Assembly: GCF_001402795.1 (NCBI RefSeq)
Contig: NZ_LIRE01000241.1
Coordinates: 1-36,391, forward strand
Direction: 5' to 3'
DNA from: Pseudanabaena sp. 'Roaring Creek'
Lineage (GTDB): Bacteria > Cyanobacteriota > Cyanobacteriia > Pseudanabaenales > Pseudanabaenaceae
Length of the DNA stretch: 36,391 bases
Made by a program: the position numbers and the translations under genes. How positions within the stretch are numbered: the stretch's first letter is position 1; the number at the start of each line of letters is the position of its first letter. Below, in pieces: positions 7,501 to 14,483 of the stretch. A model generated the notes under the pieces. The model had not been told where the DNA came from. It did no database searches and saw only the letters and a program-made list of their open reading frames with translations.

Positions 7501-9376
7501 TAACTATATTGAGGGGAGAACCTTTGGGCGATTCTGGGAAGTCATCTATAACATTCGCGAAGCTAATCGGCTTGAAGGTCATAGCAATGGAGTTAGGAGC
7601 GTTGCCTTTTCTCCTGATGGTAAAATCATCGCATCTGGCAGTTTTGACAACTCTATCAAGCTATGGAATCTTGAAGGAAAAGAACTGCAGACGCTGACGG
7701 GACATAGTAATGGGGTTAGGAGCGTTGCCTTTTCTCCCGATGGCAAAACCATCGCATCTGGTAGTTTTGACAAATCCATCAAATTATGGAATCTCGAAGG
7801 GAAAGAGCTACGGACGCTGACAGGACATAGCAATGCGGTTTTGAGCATTGCTTTTTCTCCAAATGGCAAAACTATTGCATCTAGCAGTTCTGACAAAACA
7901 ATCAAATTATGGAATCTCGAAGGAAAAGAACTACAGATGCTAAATGTGCATAGTACAGTTTTGAGCGTTACCTTTTCTCCTGATGGTAAAATCATCGCAT
8001 CTGGCAGTTCTGACAAAACGATCAAATTATGGAATCTTGAAGGTAAAGAACTACAGACGCTAACTGGTCATAGCAATGACGTTTTGAGCGTTGCCTTTTC
8101 TCCTGATGGTAAAACTATCGCATCTGGCAGTGATGATAATTCCATCAAGCTATGGAATCTTGAAGGTAAAGAACTGCAGACGCTGACTGGGCATAGCAAT
8201 AAGGTTAGGAGTGTTGCCTTTTCTCCAGATGGCAAAACTATTGCATCTAGCGGTTTTGACAAATCTATCAAATTATGGAATCTTGAAGGTAAAGAACTAC
8301 AGACGCTGACTGGGCATAGCAACAGGGTTAGGAGCATTACCTTTTCTCCAGATGGCAAAACCATTGCATCTGGCAGTTCTGACAAATCCATAAAGTTATG
8401 GAATCTTGAAGGCAAAGAAATACAGATGTTCAGAGGTCATAGCAATGATGTTAGGAGCGTTGCCATTTCTCCTGATGGCAAAACTATCGTATCTGGCAGT
8501 TCTGATAACTCCATAAAGTTATGGAATCGCGAAGGTAAAGAAGTACGGATGCTGACGGGTCATAGCAGTGGGATTAATAGCGTTGCCTTTTCTCCTGATG
8601 GAAAAACCATCGCCTCTGGTAGTTATGACAAATCCATCAAATTATGGAATCTTGAAGGGAAAGAACTACGGACGCTTATTGGGCATGGCAATGCGGTTTT
8701 GAGCGTTGCCTTTTCTCCTGATGGCAAAACTATCGCATCTGGCAGTGATGATAACTCCATAAAGTTATGGAATCTTGAAGGTAAAGAAATACAGATGTTC
8801 AAAGGGCATAGCAATGGGGTTAGGATCGTTGCCTTTTCTCCTGATGGCAAAACTATCGCATCTGGCAGTTCTGACAAAACTATTAAATTATGGGATATCG
8901 AAGGAAAAGAACTGCGGACACTCACGGGGCATAGCAGTGGGGTTAATAGCATTGTCTTTTCTCTTGATGGTAAAATCATCGCCTCTGGTAGTTATGATAA
9001 AACCATCAAATTATGGGATATCGAAGGGAAAGAAATACAGACATTCACAGGGCATAGTAGTGAGGTTAATAGCGTTACCTTTTCTCCTGATGGCAAAACT
9101 ATCGCCTCTGGTAGTTATGACAAATCCATTAAATTATGGAATCTCGATGGTAAAGAACTACAGACATTGACCAATCATAGCAATGGGGTTTGGAGTATCA
9201 CCTTTTCTCCCGATGGTAAAACCATCGCATCTGGTAGTTATAACAACGCCATCAATATATGGGATTTAGATCCAGAGTTAGCAATTTCTGAAGCCTGCGA
9301 TTGGCTTCGTCCATACCTCACCAATAACCCCAATGTTTCTGAAAGCGACAGACAACTTTTAGAAAGTAAAAAGTAG
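4502..9376 (+). CDS. STAND NTPase with 14 WD40 repeats
   Basis: This 1624-residue protein has four parts. Residues 1-190 form a domain shared with the paralog at 23889-29027 (both have a CNYR motif near residue 31-50). Residues 200-480 are helical and TPR-like, ending in EQQYGLRAFIGAGTL. An NTPase follows with Walker A GDSGAGKSS (536-544) and Walker B LIFDQFEDFFF (613-623), as in the nSTAND1 group; LIHDYLVSFI closes its winged-helix or helical part. From residue 1024, 14 WD40 repeats of 41 residues (one of 40) fit two seven-bladed propellers. Such proteins oligomerise when the repeats sense a trigger. Residues 837-871 are an inserted C-rich repeat. The stop codon lies inside a mobile 119-bp repeat, so the C-terminus may be altered. 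TAAGGA precedes the start. Confidence 0.9.
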   Translation: MSVTDVNQKSLKRLARIIQLAQGFSLSIALCNYRVLQERVLQDLRSQLAENNLPETAIAILELQPDTKTLLAPIQELMDKVHRLPTEQKPKVLMVLGLDAVTEIEVVLKSANRVREEFANCLEFPMVLWMNDRTQDILTREASDLANWTTAGAIAFQLGVEELKELVRESTEAMFALFHDIDKRETALSTETSPSSQHFELMSAIAELENQESEIAPELRANLNFAFGCIAFTNREIAKAKEFLKKCSAIFAVRDRLKQAICQLQLGMCEFGLAFSDRYHKHPFYESAREYFAQSIDLFRQLDRWDLVAIYINFLTVTMEELQSEGLETLAREALALRQIYPNQLREAHDLAMLSSVKLAAKDYRAAKEFAESALALYREGEALKLSNLTFSQRYGYGKYEVWLARALEGLGDRQGAIARLEGVKASWRHQYDAQIYVSVLRELRSLYTAAGRYLEAFETKQHQRSVEQQYGLRAFIGAGTLNPKREGNNPDPYTNVAPPPDEIAQEIEASGRMPDVKNLVDRIGQARFPLTVVHGDSGAGKSSILSGGVIPALRFRESFDGRRVLVLAVNTYKDWSGEIRRQLQNYFPNRDRDIDPIHHFKRNIDENYLTVLIFDQFEDFFFKKEDFRDRLPFYKFLKACLHTDFVRVVLSLREDYLHYLLECDRAVDLEKVENDILGKQIRYYLGDFTQDQARQVIEALTKRSQLRLEPELIDRLVTDLSGEQLRILPIELQVVGAQLESENPPISTLQQYLALTSSDMASRRPYHNNSESRGRKPSEVLVERWLENVVRDCGVANKDLAERVLYALTGNEEKRPQKTQAELAAELLGVGSDNGFRSPPAPLKKGGEELSQVSLVRHGELSQVPLFKGIEPLNEAENLSLVLAVLVGSGLAFRVSSSPDDRFQLIHDYLVSFIRKKYVFGMAEELRMTKEQLRSALVEKDNALAEKDKELQRAEIAEIEALSISCEAYWLAHKELDAMVAGLRAARRIFDPNIRKIIPNYIEGRTFGRFWEVIYNIREANRLEGHSNGVRSVAFSPDGKIIASGSFDNSIKLWNLEGKELQTLTGHSNGVRSVAFSPDGKTIASGSFDKSIKLWNLEGKELRTLTGHSNAVLSIAFSPNGKTIASSSSDKTIKLWNLEGKELQMLNVHSTVLSVTFSPDGKIIASGSSDKTIKLWNLEGKELQTLTGHSNDVLSVAFSPDGKTIASGSDDNSIKLWNLEGKELQTLTGHSNKVRSVAFSPDGKTIASSGFDKSIKLWNLEGKELQTLTGHSNRVRSITFSPDGKTIASGSSDKSIKLWNLEGKEIQMFRGHSNDVRSVAISPDGKTIVSGSSDNSIKLWNREGKEVRMLTGHSSGINSVAFSPDGKTIASGSYDKSIKLWNLEGKELRTLIGHGNAVLSVAFSPDGKTIASGSDDNSIKLWNLEGKEIQMFKGHSNGVRIVAFSPDGKTIASGSSDKTIKLWDIEGKELRTLTGHSSGVNSIVFSLDGKIIASGSYDKTIKLWDIEGKEIQTFTGHSSEVNSVTFSPDGKTIASGSYDKSIKLWNLDGKELQTLTNHSNGVWSITFSPDGKTIASGSYNNAINIWDLDPELAISEACDWLRPYLTNNPNVSESDRQLLESKK
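7013..7115. repeat. C-rich palindromic repeat inserted in frame in the STAND gene
   Basis: The segment starts CGATCCCCCCCAGCCC and ends TTAAGGGGATCG, and has internal GCCAAGT(C) direct repeats. It encodes a low-complexity stretch containing RSPPAPLKKGGEEL. The paralogous STAND protein has no counterpart at this place: there the chain goes straight from the ELRTGLL helix to the VLEILIGSG helix. C-rich repeats of this kind, starting with runs like CCCCCCAGCCCCCC, are common in cyanobacterial genomes. Confidence 0.85.
7571..9280 (+). repeat. Tandem WD40-coding repeats (about 123 bp, 14 copies)
   Basis: Each unit encodes L-x-GHSN-x-V-x-S-V-x-FSPDGKTIASGS-x-D-x-SIKLWNLEGKEL. Copies are nearly identical at DNA level over long stretches, including silent positions, which points to recent duplication or conversion. 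The variable residues sit mainly at three places: the two after GHS, the two after V, and the residue before D-K/N in the GSxD turn. The fourth unit is one codon short. Confidence 0.95.
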
Positions 9377-9486
9377 AAAGGAAAAAGGAAAAAATTTGGA
9401 TTGATTATTTCGTTCCTTAGGGGCGTAGCATTTGCGCCATAATCTTGAAAACCAGCAGATAATCCCAATCCGCAAATGCTGCGCCC
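9368..9486. repeat. 119-bp repeat, copy 1 (supplies the STAND gene stop)
   Basis: It begins AAAAAGTAGAAAGG, so the last two codons and the TAG stop of the STAND gene lie inside it. It ends with the inverted pair GGGCGTAGCATTTGCG (9421-9436) and CGCAAATGCTGCGCCC (9471-9486). A copy of the same length with roughly ten to fifteen differences lies at 9960-10078. Confidence 0.9.
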
Positions 9487-9593
9487 ATTCCACAATATCT
9501 AGTTTATTAGCGAATGGAATATAATTATTAAACCAAGCATTTAACTGCGATCGCAATTTCCATCTATGCAAACATTGACTCAGGAGATAAATA

Positions 9594-9833
9594 ATGAACA
9601 CCAGCTTACATGATTCCATTACTATCGATACTGAAATTCAACATGGCAAACCAGTCCTCAAAGGAACACGCATCCCCATTGCGATTATCATTGGCTCCCT
9701 CGCTGGAGGCATGAGCTACGAAGAAGTCATGCAAGAATACGCAGTTACCCAACAGCAGATCCTTACATCCCTAGCATACTTCGCAGAGATTCTAAACTAT
9801 GAAACCATCTATCCAATGGAGAAAGCAAGTTGA
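9594..9833 (+). CDS. DUF433-type antitoxin
   Basis: The 79-residue product has the DUF433 core: it opens with ITIDTEIQHGKPVLKGTRIP and continues IIGSLAGGMSYEEVMQEY, the helix-turn-helix-like fold found in antitoxins that sit ahead of PIN-like DUF5615 proteins. CAGGAGATA lies just upstream of ATG, a strong ribosome site. Its TGA overlaps the TTG start of the next gene by four bases (TTGA), the usual translational coupling of such pairs. The antitoxin itself is full length; its partner is not, which raises the question of what this copy still does. Confidence 0.88.
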   Translation: MNTSLHDSITIDTEIQHGKPVLKGTRIPIAIIIGSLAGGMSYEEVMQEYAVTQQQILTSLAYFAEILNYETIYPMEKAS

Positions 9834-10012
9834 GCATTAGATTCCTGATTGATGAAGATTGCCCCTTAAGTTTAGAAACATTACTCAATAGCAAAGGTCA
9901 TGACACCATTCATGTGAAAACCTCTAGGCTAAGTGGCACAAAAGATCCTGAACTAAAGGAAAAAGTAGAAAGGAAAAAGGAAAAAATTTGCATTGATTAT
10001 TCCGTCACGTAG
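9830..10012 (+). pseudogene. DUF5615 PIN-like toxin, truncated by a repeat
   Basis: The first 43 or so residues match the N-terminus of DUF5615 proteins: FLIDEDCPLS holds the first acidic residues of the PIN-like active site, and GHDTIHVKTSRLSGTKDPEL is the typical next block. From position 9960 the frame runs into the 119-bp repeat and encodes a basic tail (KVERKKEKICIDYSVT) unrelated to the family. The second half of the domain, with the remaining catalytic aspartates, is missing, so a working nuclease is unlikely. Family members are normally about 110-120 residues. No recognisable remainder was found after the repeat. The start is TTG, overlapping the antitoxin stop. Confidence 0.82.
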
Positions 10013-10078
10013 GGGCGTAGCATTTGCGCCACAATCTCGAACACTGACAGATAGCCCCAATCCGCAAATGCTACGCCC
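9960..10078. repeat. 119-bp repeat, copy 2 (inside the toxin gene)
   Basis: It matches 9368-9486 over its full length, including the AAAAAGTAGAAAGG start and the inverted pair GGGCGTAGCATTTGCG and CGCAAATGCTACGCCC. It cuts the DUF5615 toxin frame. The stretch after it up to 10422 (344 bases) has no supported gene: it contains HIP1 sites, a short open frame of about 37 residues that I cannot place, and a fragment related to the repeat end near 10207-10230. Confidence 0.9.
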
Positions 10079-10422
10079 TCTTCGCCTTCACCGATCGCCT
10101 ATCTCTGCTTGACCTCACCACCTTCAGCGATCGCTTTTCCCTACATTACAAGATTAAGGGCAAAGTATTCCCAAAACAAGGCGATCGCAAAAATTGATAG
10201 ATTACTGCGGGAATGCTTTGCCCCTACAGTTCTTTCTATTTGAGATTTCGTTACCTAAACGGTCAGATATCTACACCTTGATAACATTTGTCTATGAATT
10301 TATTACCCCATTTTTATTTTTTAGCAGATGGGCTACACTAATATCAACAGATGTAAGTCAAATTTTATTAGATATATTGCAGATGAAATGGATATAGCCA
10401 AATTCAAAATGAGATAAAAACA

Positions 10423-10615
10423 ATGAATACTACAATTACAATTGAACAAAGATTACTAGAAAAAATTCGCAACCTGTCATCTGACAAAATTACAGAAGTA
10501 GAAGACTTTATCGACTTTCTCTATCAACGTCAAACCAACTCTGAGCAGAATCTAGTCATGACTGCTGCCAAACGCTCAGAAGCCAGCTTCTCAAAAGTAT
10601 GGGACAACCCCGAAG

Positions 10616-10638
<23 letters not shown>
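10423..10638 (+). CDS. Antitoxin of a MazF-type pair
   Basis: The 71-residue protein starts MNTTITIEQRLLEKIRNLS and continues DKITEVEDFIDFLYQR, a helical dimer-like region seen in DUF2281-type antitoxins. It ends in an acidic tail (WDNPEDAEYDNL) of the type that wraps and inhibits MazF toxins. The toxin gene begins inside its last codons (overlap 10616-10638), so the two are translated together. The family call rests mainly on this arrangement and on the tail, as the sequence itself is short. Confidence 0.8.
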
Positions 10639-12168
<1,530 letters not shown>

Positions 12169-12169
12169 G

Positions 12170-12205
12170 AGATAGAAGATAGTGGCGTGCCACTATCTTC
12201 TATCT
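12170..12205. terminator. Convergent palindrome between frmA and the Uma2 gene
   Basis: Arms AGATAGAAGATAGTGGC and GCCACTATCTTCTATCT (17 bp, perfect) flank GT. It starts one base after the full-length frmA stop and contains the stop codon of the minus-strand Uma2 gene (12200), so it can terminate both. There is no long T run on either side, so termination strength is uncertain. Confidence 0.65.
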
Positions 12206-12841
12206 AAACTGTTCCATTAACCATGCAGTCGTTGCTGACTGATTTTCCTGCCGACTGCGTTGCAGCGCTTGCTCCAAGATTTCCAACTTCAGTCCCGACA
12301 ATACTAGCGATTCCCGAATCCGCCGAGTACTACCATCGATCGCAATTGTAAAAGCAAAAATTTGCATAGTCTGAACATTCACAATCCAATATTCTGAAAT
12401 ACCGAGTTCCTCATATTGCAAGCGTTTTGTGCCTAAGTCATCGGAGATAGAGGTATCTGATATTTCAATAACAAGATCGGGTAATGGGTATTGATCTAAA
12501 TCAATGATTCGGGTTCCCCAAGATATGACATCGGCTTTGTCACCAATGTAGTAAGATGCATCAGGCTGAAATTCTGTATGTCCTTTTTTGCGATAGGAGC
12601 AGCCATCATGTCCATTGATTGGTATATTTCGCAAAGCTGCAAATACACCAACACTCAAAATAATAGTCATGTGATCTTTGGAATGATCGGAGCCTGTGGA
12701 CATATTTTCCAACCTCATCTCGCCGTTGTAATAGTAACTTTTCAGCTTGCTAGAGTCTGGGGCATCGGCAATATTAACAAATTCTTCCCAAGGCATAGCT
12801 AGCCAAGTATCTAGGGGCGTTTTGGTTTGCAGTAGGGGCAT
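12200..12841 (-). CDS. Uma2-family (DUF820) putative endonuclease
   Basis: This protein has the DUF820 core related to PD-(D/E)xK nucleases: FQPDASYYIGD, then LPDLVIEISDTSISDDL, then KRLQYEELGISEYWIVN. The aspartate in QPD, the glutamate in VIEISD and the lysine in TKRLQYEELG correspond to the active-site D-ExE-K pattern. Uma2 proteins are very numerous in cyanobacteria and their biological role is mostly unknown. I take ATG at 12841 (MPLLQTKTPLD) as start, seven codons inside the longer frame, which would need TTG at 12862. The gene is transcribed toward frmA. Confidence 0.85.
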   Translation of the reverse strand: MPLLQTKTPLDTWLAMPWEEFVNIADAPDSSKLKSYYYNGEMRLENMSTGSDHSKDHMTIILSVGVFAALRNIPINGHDGCSYRKKGHTEFQPDASYYIGDKADVISWGTRIIDLDQYPLPDLVIEISDTSISDDLGTKRLQYEELGISEYWIVNVQTMQIFAFTIAIDGSTRRIRESLVLSGLKLEILEQALQRSRQENQSATTAWLMEQFR

Positions 12842-12902
12842 GGTATTCACCGAGAGACGCAAATAGGCGATCGCTTATGCTTTATTTTACATTGCCCCAA
12901 CA

Positions 12903-12937
12903 AAAAGAGAAGCCTCGCGATGCGAGGCTTCTCTTTT
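12903..12937 (-). terminator. Intrinsic terminator of sodB
   Basis: Read on the minus strand, AAAAGAGAAGCCTCGC and GCGAGGCTTCTCTTTT form a perfect 16-bp stem with a three-base loop, followed by a T run (TTTTTG). It lies 27 bases after the sodB stop codon. Confidence 0.9.
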
Positions 12938-12963
12938 ACAATAGCGCTATGCAAGGTTTATAA

Positions 12964-13566
12964 CTAGGCAGCCGCGAAGTTAGCCGCAACAAAATCCCAG
13001 TTGATTAGCTTTTCGACGAAATTAGCCATGAAGTTAGGACGGCTATTTTGGAAGTCGAGGTAATAGGCATGTTCCCAAACATCCATTGTCAATAAAGGAA
13101 CTTGACCTTCGTGGATGAGAGGATTTTCAGCGTTAGGGGTTTTGGTGATTTTCAATGTACCGCCTTCAGCCACAAGCCATGCCCAACCGCTACCAAATTG
13201 AGTAGCACCAGCATTTTTAAATTCGGTTTTAAAGTTATCTAAGCTGCCAAAGCTAGCATTGATAGCATCTAACAAAGCACCCGTAGGAGCGCCACCACCA
13301 GCAGGCTTGATCCCATTCCAGTAGAAGGTGTGGTTCCAAACCTGAGCGGCGTTATTGAAGATTCCAGCTTTGCCTTCTTTGTAGCTAATCTTGATAATTT
13401 CCTCTAGGGACTTATCAGCAAGATCGGTATCCTTAATCAAGTTGTTGAGGTTATCAACATACGCTTTGTGGTGCTTGCCATAGTGAAATGATAGAGTTTC
13501 AGCAGACATACCAGAAGCCGCAAGAGCATCTTGGGGGTAGGGTAAAGATGGGAGTTCAAATGCCAT
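12964..13566 (-). CDS. sodB: Iron superoxide dismutase
   Basis: The 200-residue protein converts superoxide to hydrogen peroxide and oxygen in the cytoplasm. Metal ligands are His28 (LSFHYGKHH), His79 (QVWNHTFYWN), Asp162 and His166 (MDVWEHAYYLD). FNNAAQVWNHTFYWNG and the Ala-Gln pair ATQFGSGWAWL are characteristic of the iron form. Length is normal for the family. It is a single gene with its own terminator downstream, transcribed away from msrB; both products deal with oxidative damage. Confidence 0.96.
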   Translation of the reverse strand: MAFELPSLPYPQDALAASGMSAETLSFHYGKHHKAYVDNLNNLIKDTDLADKSLEEIIKISYKEGKAGIFNNAAQVWNHTFYWNGIKPAGGGAPTGALLDAINASFGSLDNFKTEFKNAGATQFGSGWAWLVAEGGTLKITKTPNAENPLIHEGQVPLLTMDVWEHAYYLDFQNSRPNFMANFVEKLINWDFVAANFAAA

Positions 13567-13743
13567 TGTTGTTTAACCTTTTAAAGTTTGAAGTGATTTC
13601 TCAGCTTTAAGTATTGTTACAATTATAAACTAGATTGTAAATCGTAGTGGCTGTTACAACTTTAAATTCAGCAGTTGTTAATCCAACACTTAATCCAATC
13701 CTAAGGGTTGCAACGTAAGTAATACAAACCACTAAATTTAACC

Positions 13744-14274
13744 ATGAAGAAGAGAAATTTTTTGCTCACTGGAGCCGCTGTCGTTGGTGGTTCATGGCTA
13801 TTACAGTTTTGGCGATCGCCATCAACCAATACGGCGATCGCCGTAGACACAAATTCACCCGATCAATTCAATCAAGCAACTAAAAGATACAAAATCATGA
13901 AAACCGAAGAAGAATGGAAACAAATCCTCACGCCAGAGCAATTTAAAGTTTTGCGGAAGCATGGCACCGAGCGAGCCTTTACTAGCCCCCTAGATAAGGA
14001 ATATAGCAAAGGTAATTATAATTGTGCTGGCTGCGATCTGCCCCTATTTACCTCTGACACAAAGTTTAATAGCCATACAGGTTGGCCGAGCTTTTTTGCA
14101 CCCATCGAAGGAGCAATTGGTACTACCGTCGATAATTCATTATTCATGCAAAGGGTTGAAGTCCATTGCAGTCGATGTGGCGGTCATTTGGGGCATGTCT
14201 TTAATGATGGTCCTAATCCCACTGGACAAAGATACTGCATGAATGGAGTTTCTCTAAAATTCGTTCCTGCCTAA
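13744..14274 (+). CDS. msrB: Exported peptide-methionine (R)-S-oxide reductase
   Basis: MsrB reduces the R form of methionine sulfoxide in proteins. Zinc-binding pairs are CAGC (C94, C97) and CSRC (C142, C145); the catalytic cysteine is in RYCMNG (C165); HTGWPSF is the family's substrate loop. Beyond the usual 130-residue core it has an N-terminal extension of about 45 residues: MKKRNFLLTG then a hydrophobic run AAVVGGSWLLQF. KRNFLL resembles a variant twin-arginine signal with one lysine in place of arginine, so export to the periplasm or thylakoid lumen is probable. It is divergent from sodB across a 177-bp gap. Confidence 0.92.
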   Translation: MKKRNFLLTGAAVVGGSWLLQFWRSPSTNTAIAVDTNSPDQFNQATKRYKIMKTEEEWKQILTPEQFKVLRKHGTERAFTSPLDKEYSKGNYNCAGCDLPLFTSDTKFNSHTGWPSFFAPIEGAIGTTVDNSLFMQRVEVHCSRCGGHLGHVFNDGPNPTGQRYCMNGVSLKFVPA

Positions 14275-14313
14275 AAAAACGTCAGTTCGAGTTAAGCTGA
14301 CAAATTTTAAAAG

Positions 14314-14398
14314 CCCAAAAGTAAAAGCCTTGCGTAGCAAGGCTTTTACTTTTGGGTTTTGAGAAAGGTTTTGCTACGCAAAACCTTTCTCAAAACCC
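14314..14398. repeat. Two overlapping palindromes after msrB
   Basis: The first (14314-14356) has 20-bp perfect arms CCCAAAAGTAAAAGCCTTGC with their complement around GTA. The second (14354-14398) has 21-bp perfect arms around TAC. They share the three bases GGG. The first may serve as msrB terminator; both look like members of the same dispersed palindrome class. Confidence 0.88.
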
Positions 14399-14424
14399 GT
14401 TTCAAATTATCCCGAATTCACAAA

Positions 14425-14476
14425 AAGCAAAAGATGAGTGGTGGCGCGAAGCGCCGCCACTTATCTTTTGGGCTTT
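14425..14476. repeat. Family A palindrome after msrB
   Basis: AAAAGATGAGTGGTGGCGC and GCGCCGCCACTTATCTTTT pair around GAA with two G-T type wobble positions. Downstream lies a T-rich run, and the minus-strand DUF3769 gene ends just beyond at 14484, so it sits between two converging genes. Confidence 0.85.
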
Positions 14477-14483
14477 TTATTTA

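Noticed and set aside
7579-8979. Three long minus-strand open frames (148, 115 and 118 residues) inside the WD40 region
   Set aside because: They mirror the repeated WD40 codons; their repetitive LPSGEKATL-type peptides are just the reverse reading of GKTIASGS-coding DNA.
10194-10397. 67-residue plus-strand frame between the two toxin-antitoxin pairs
   Set aside because: It starts in a repeat fragment, has no ribosome site and no family resemblance; treated as chance.
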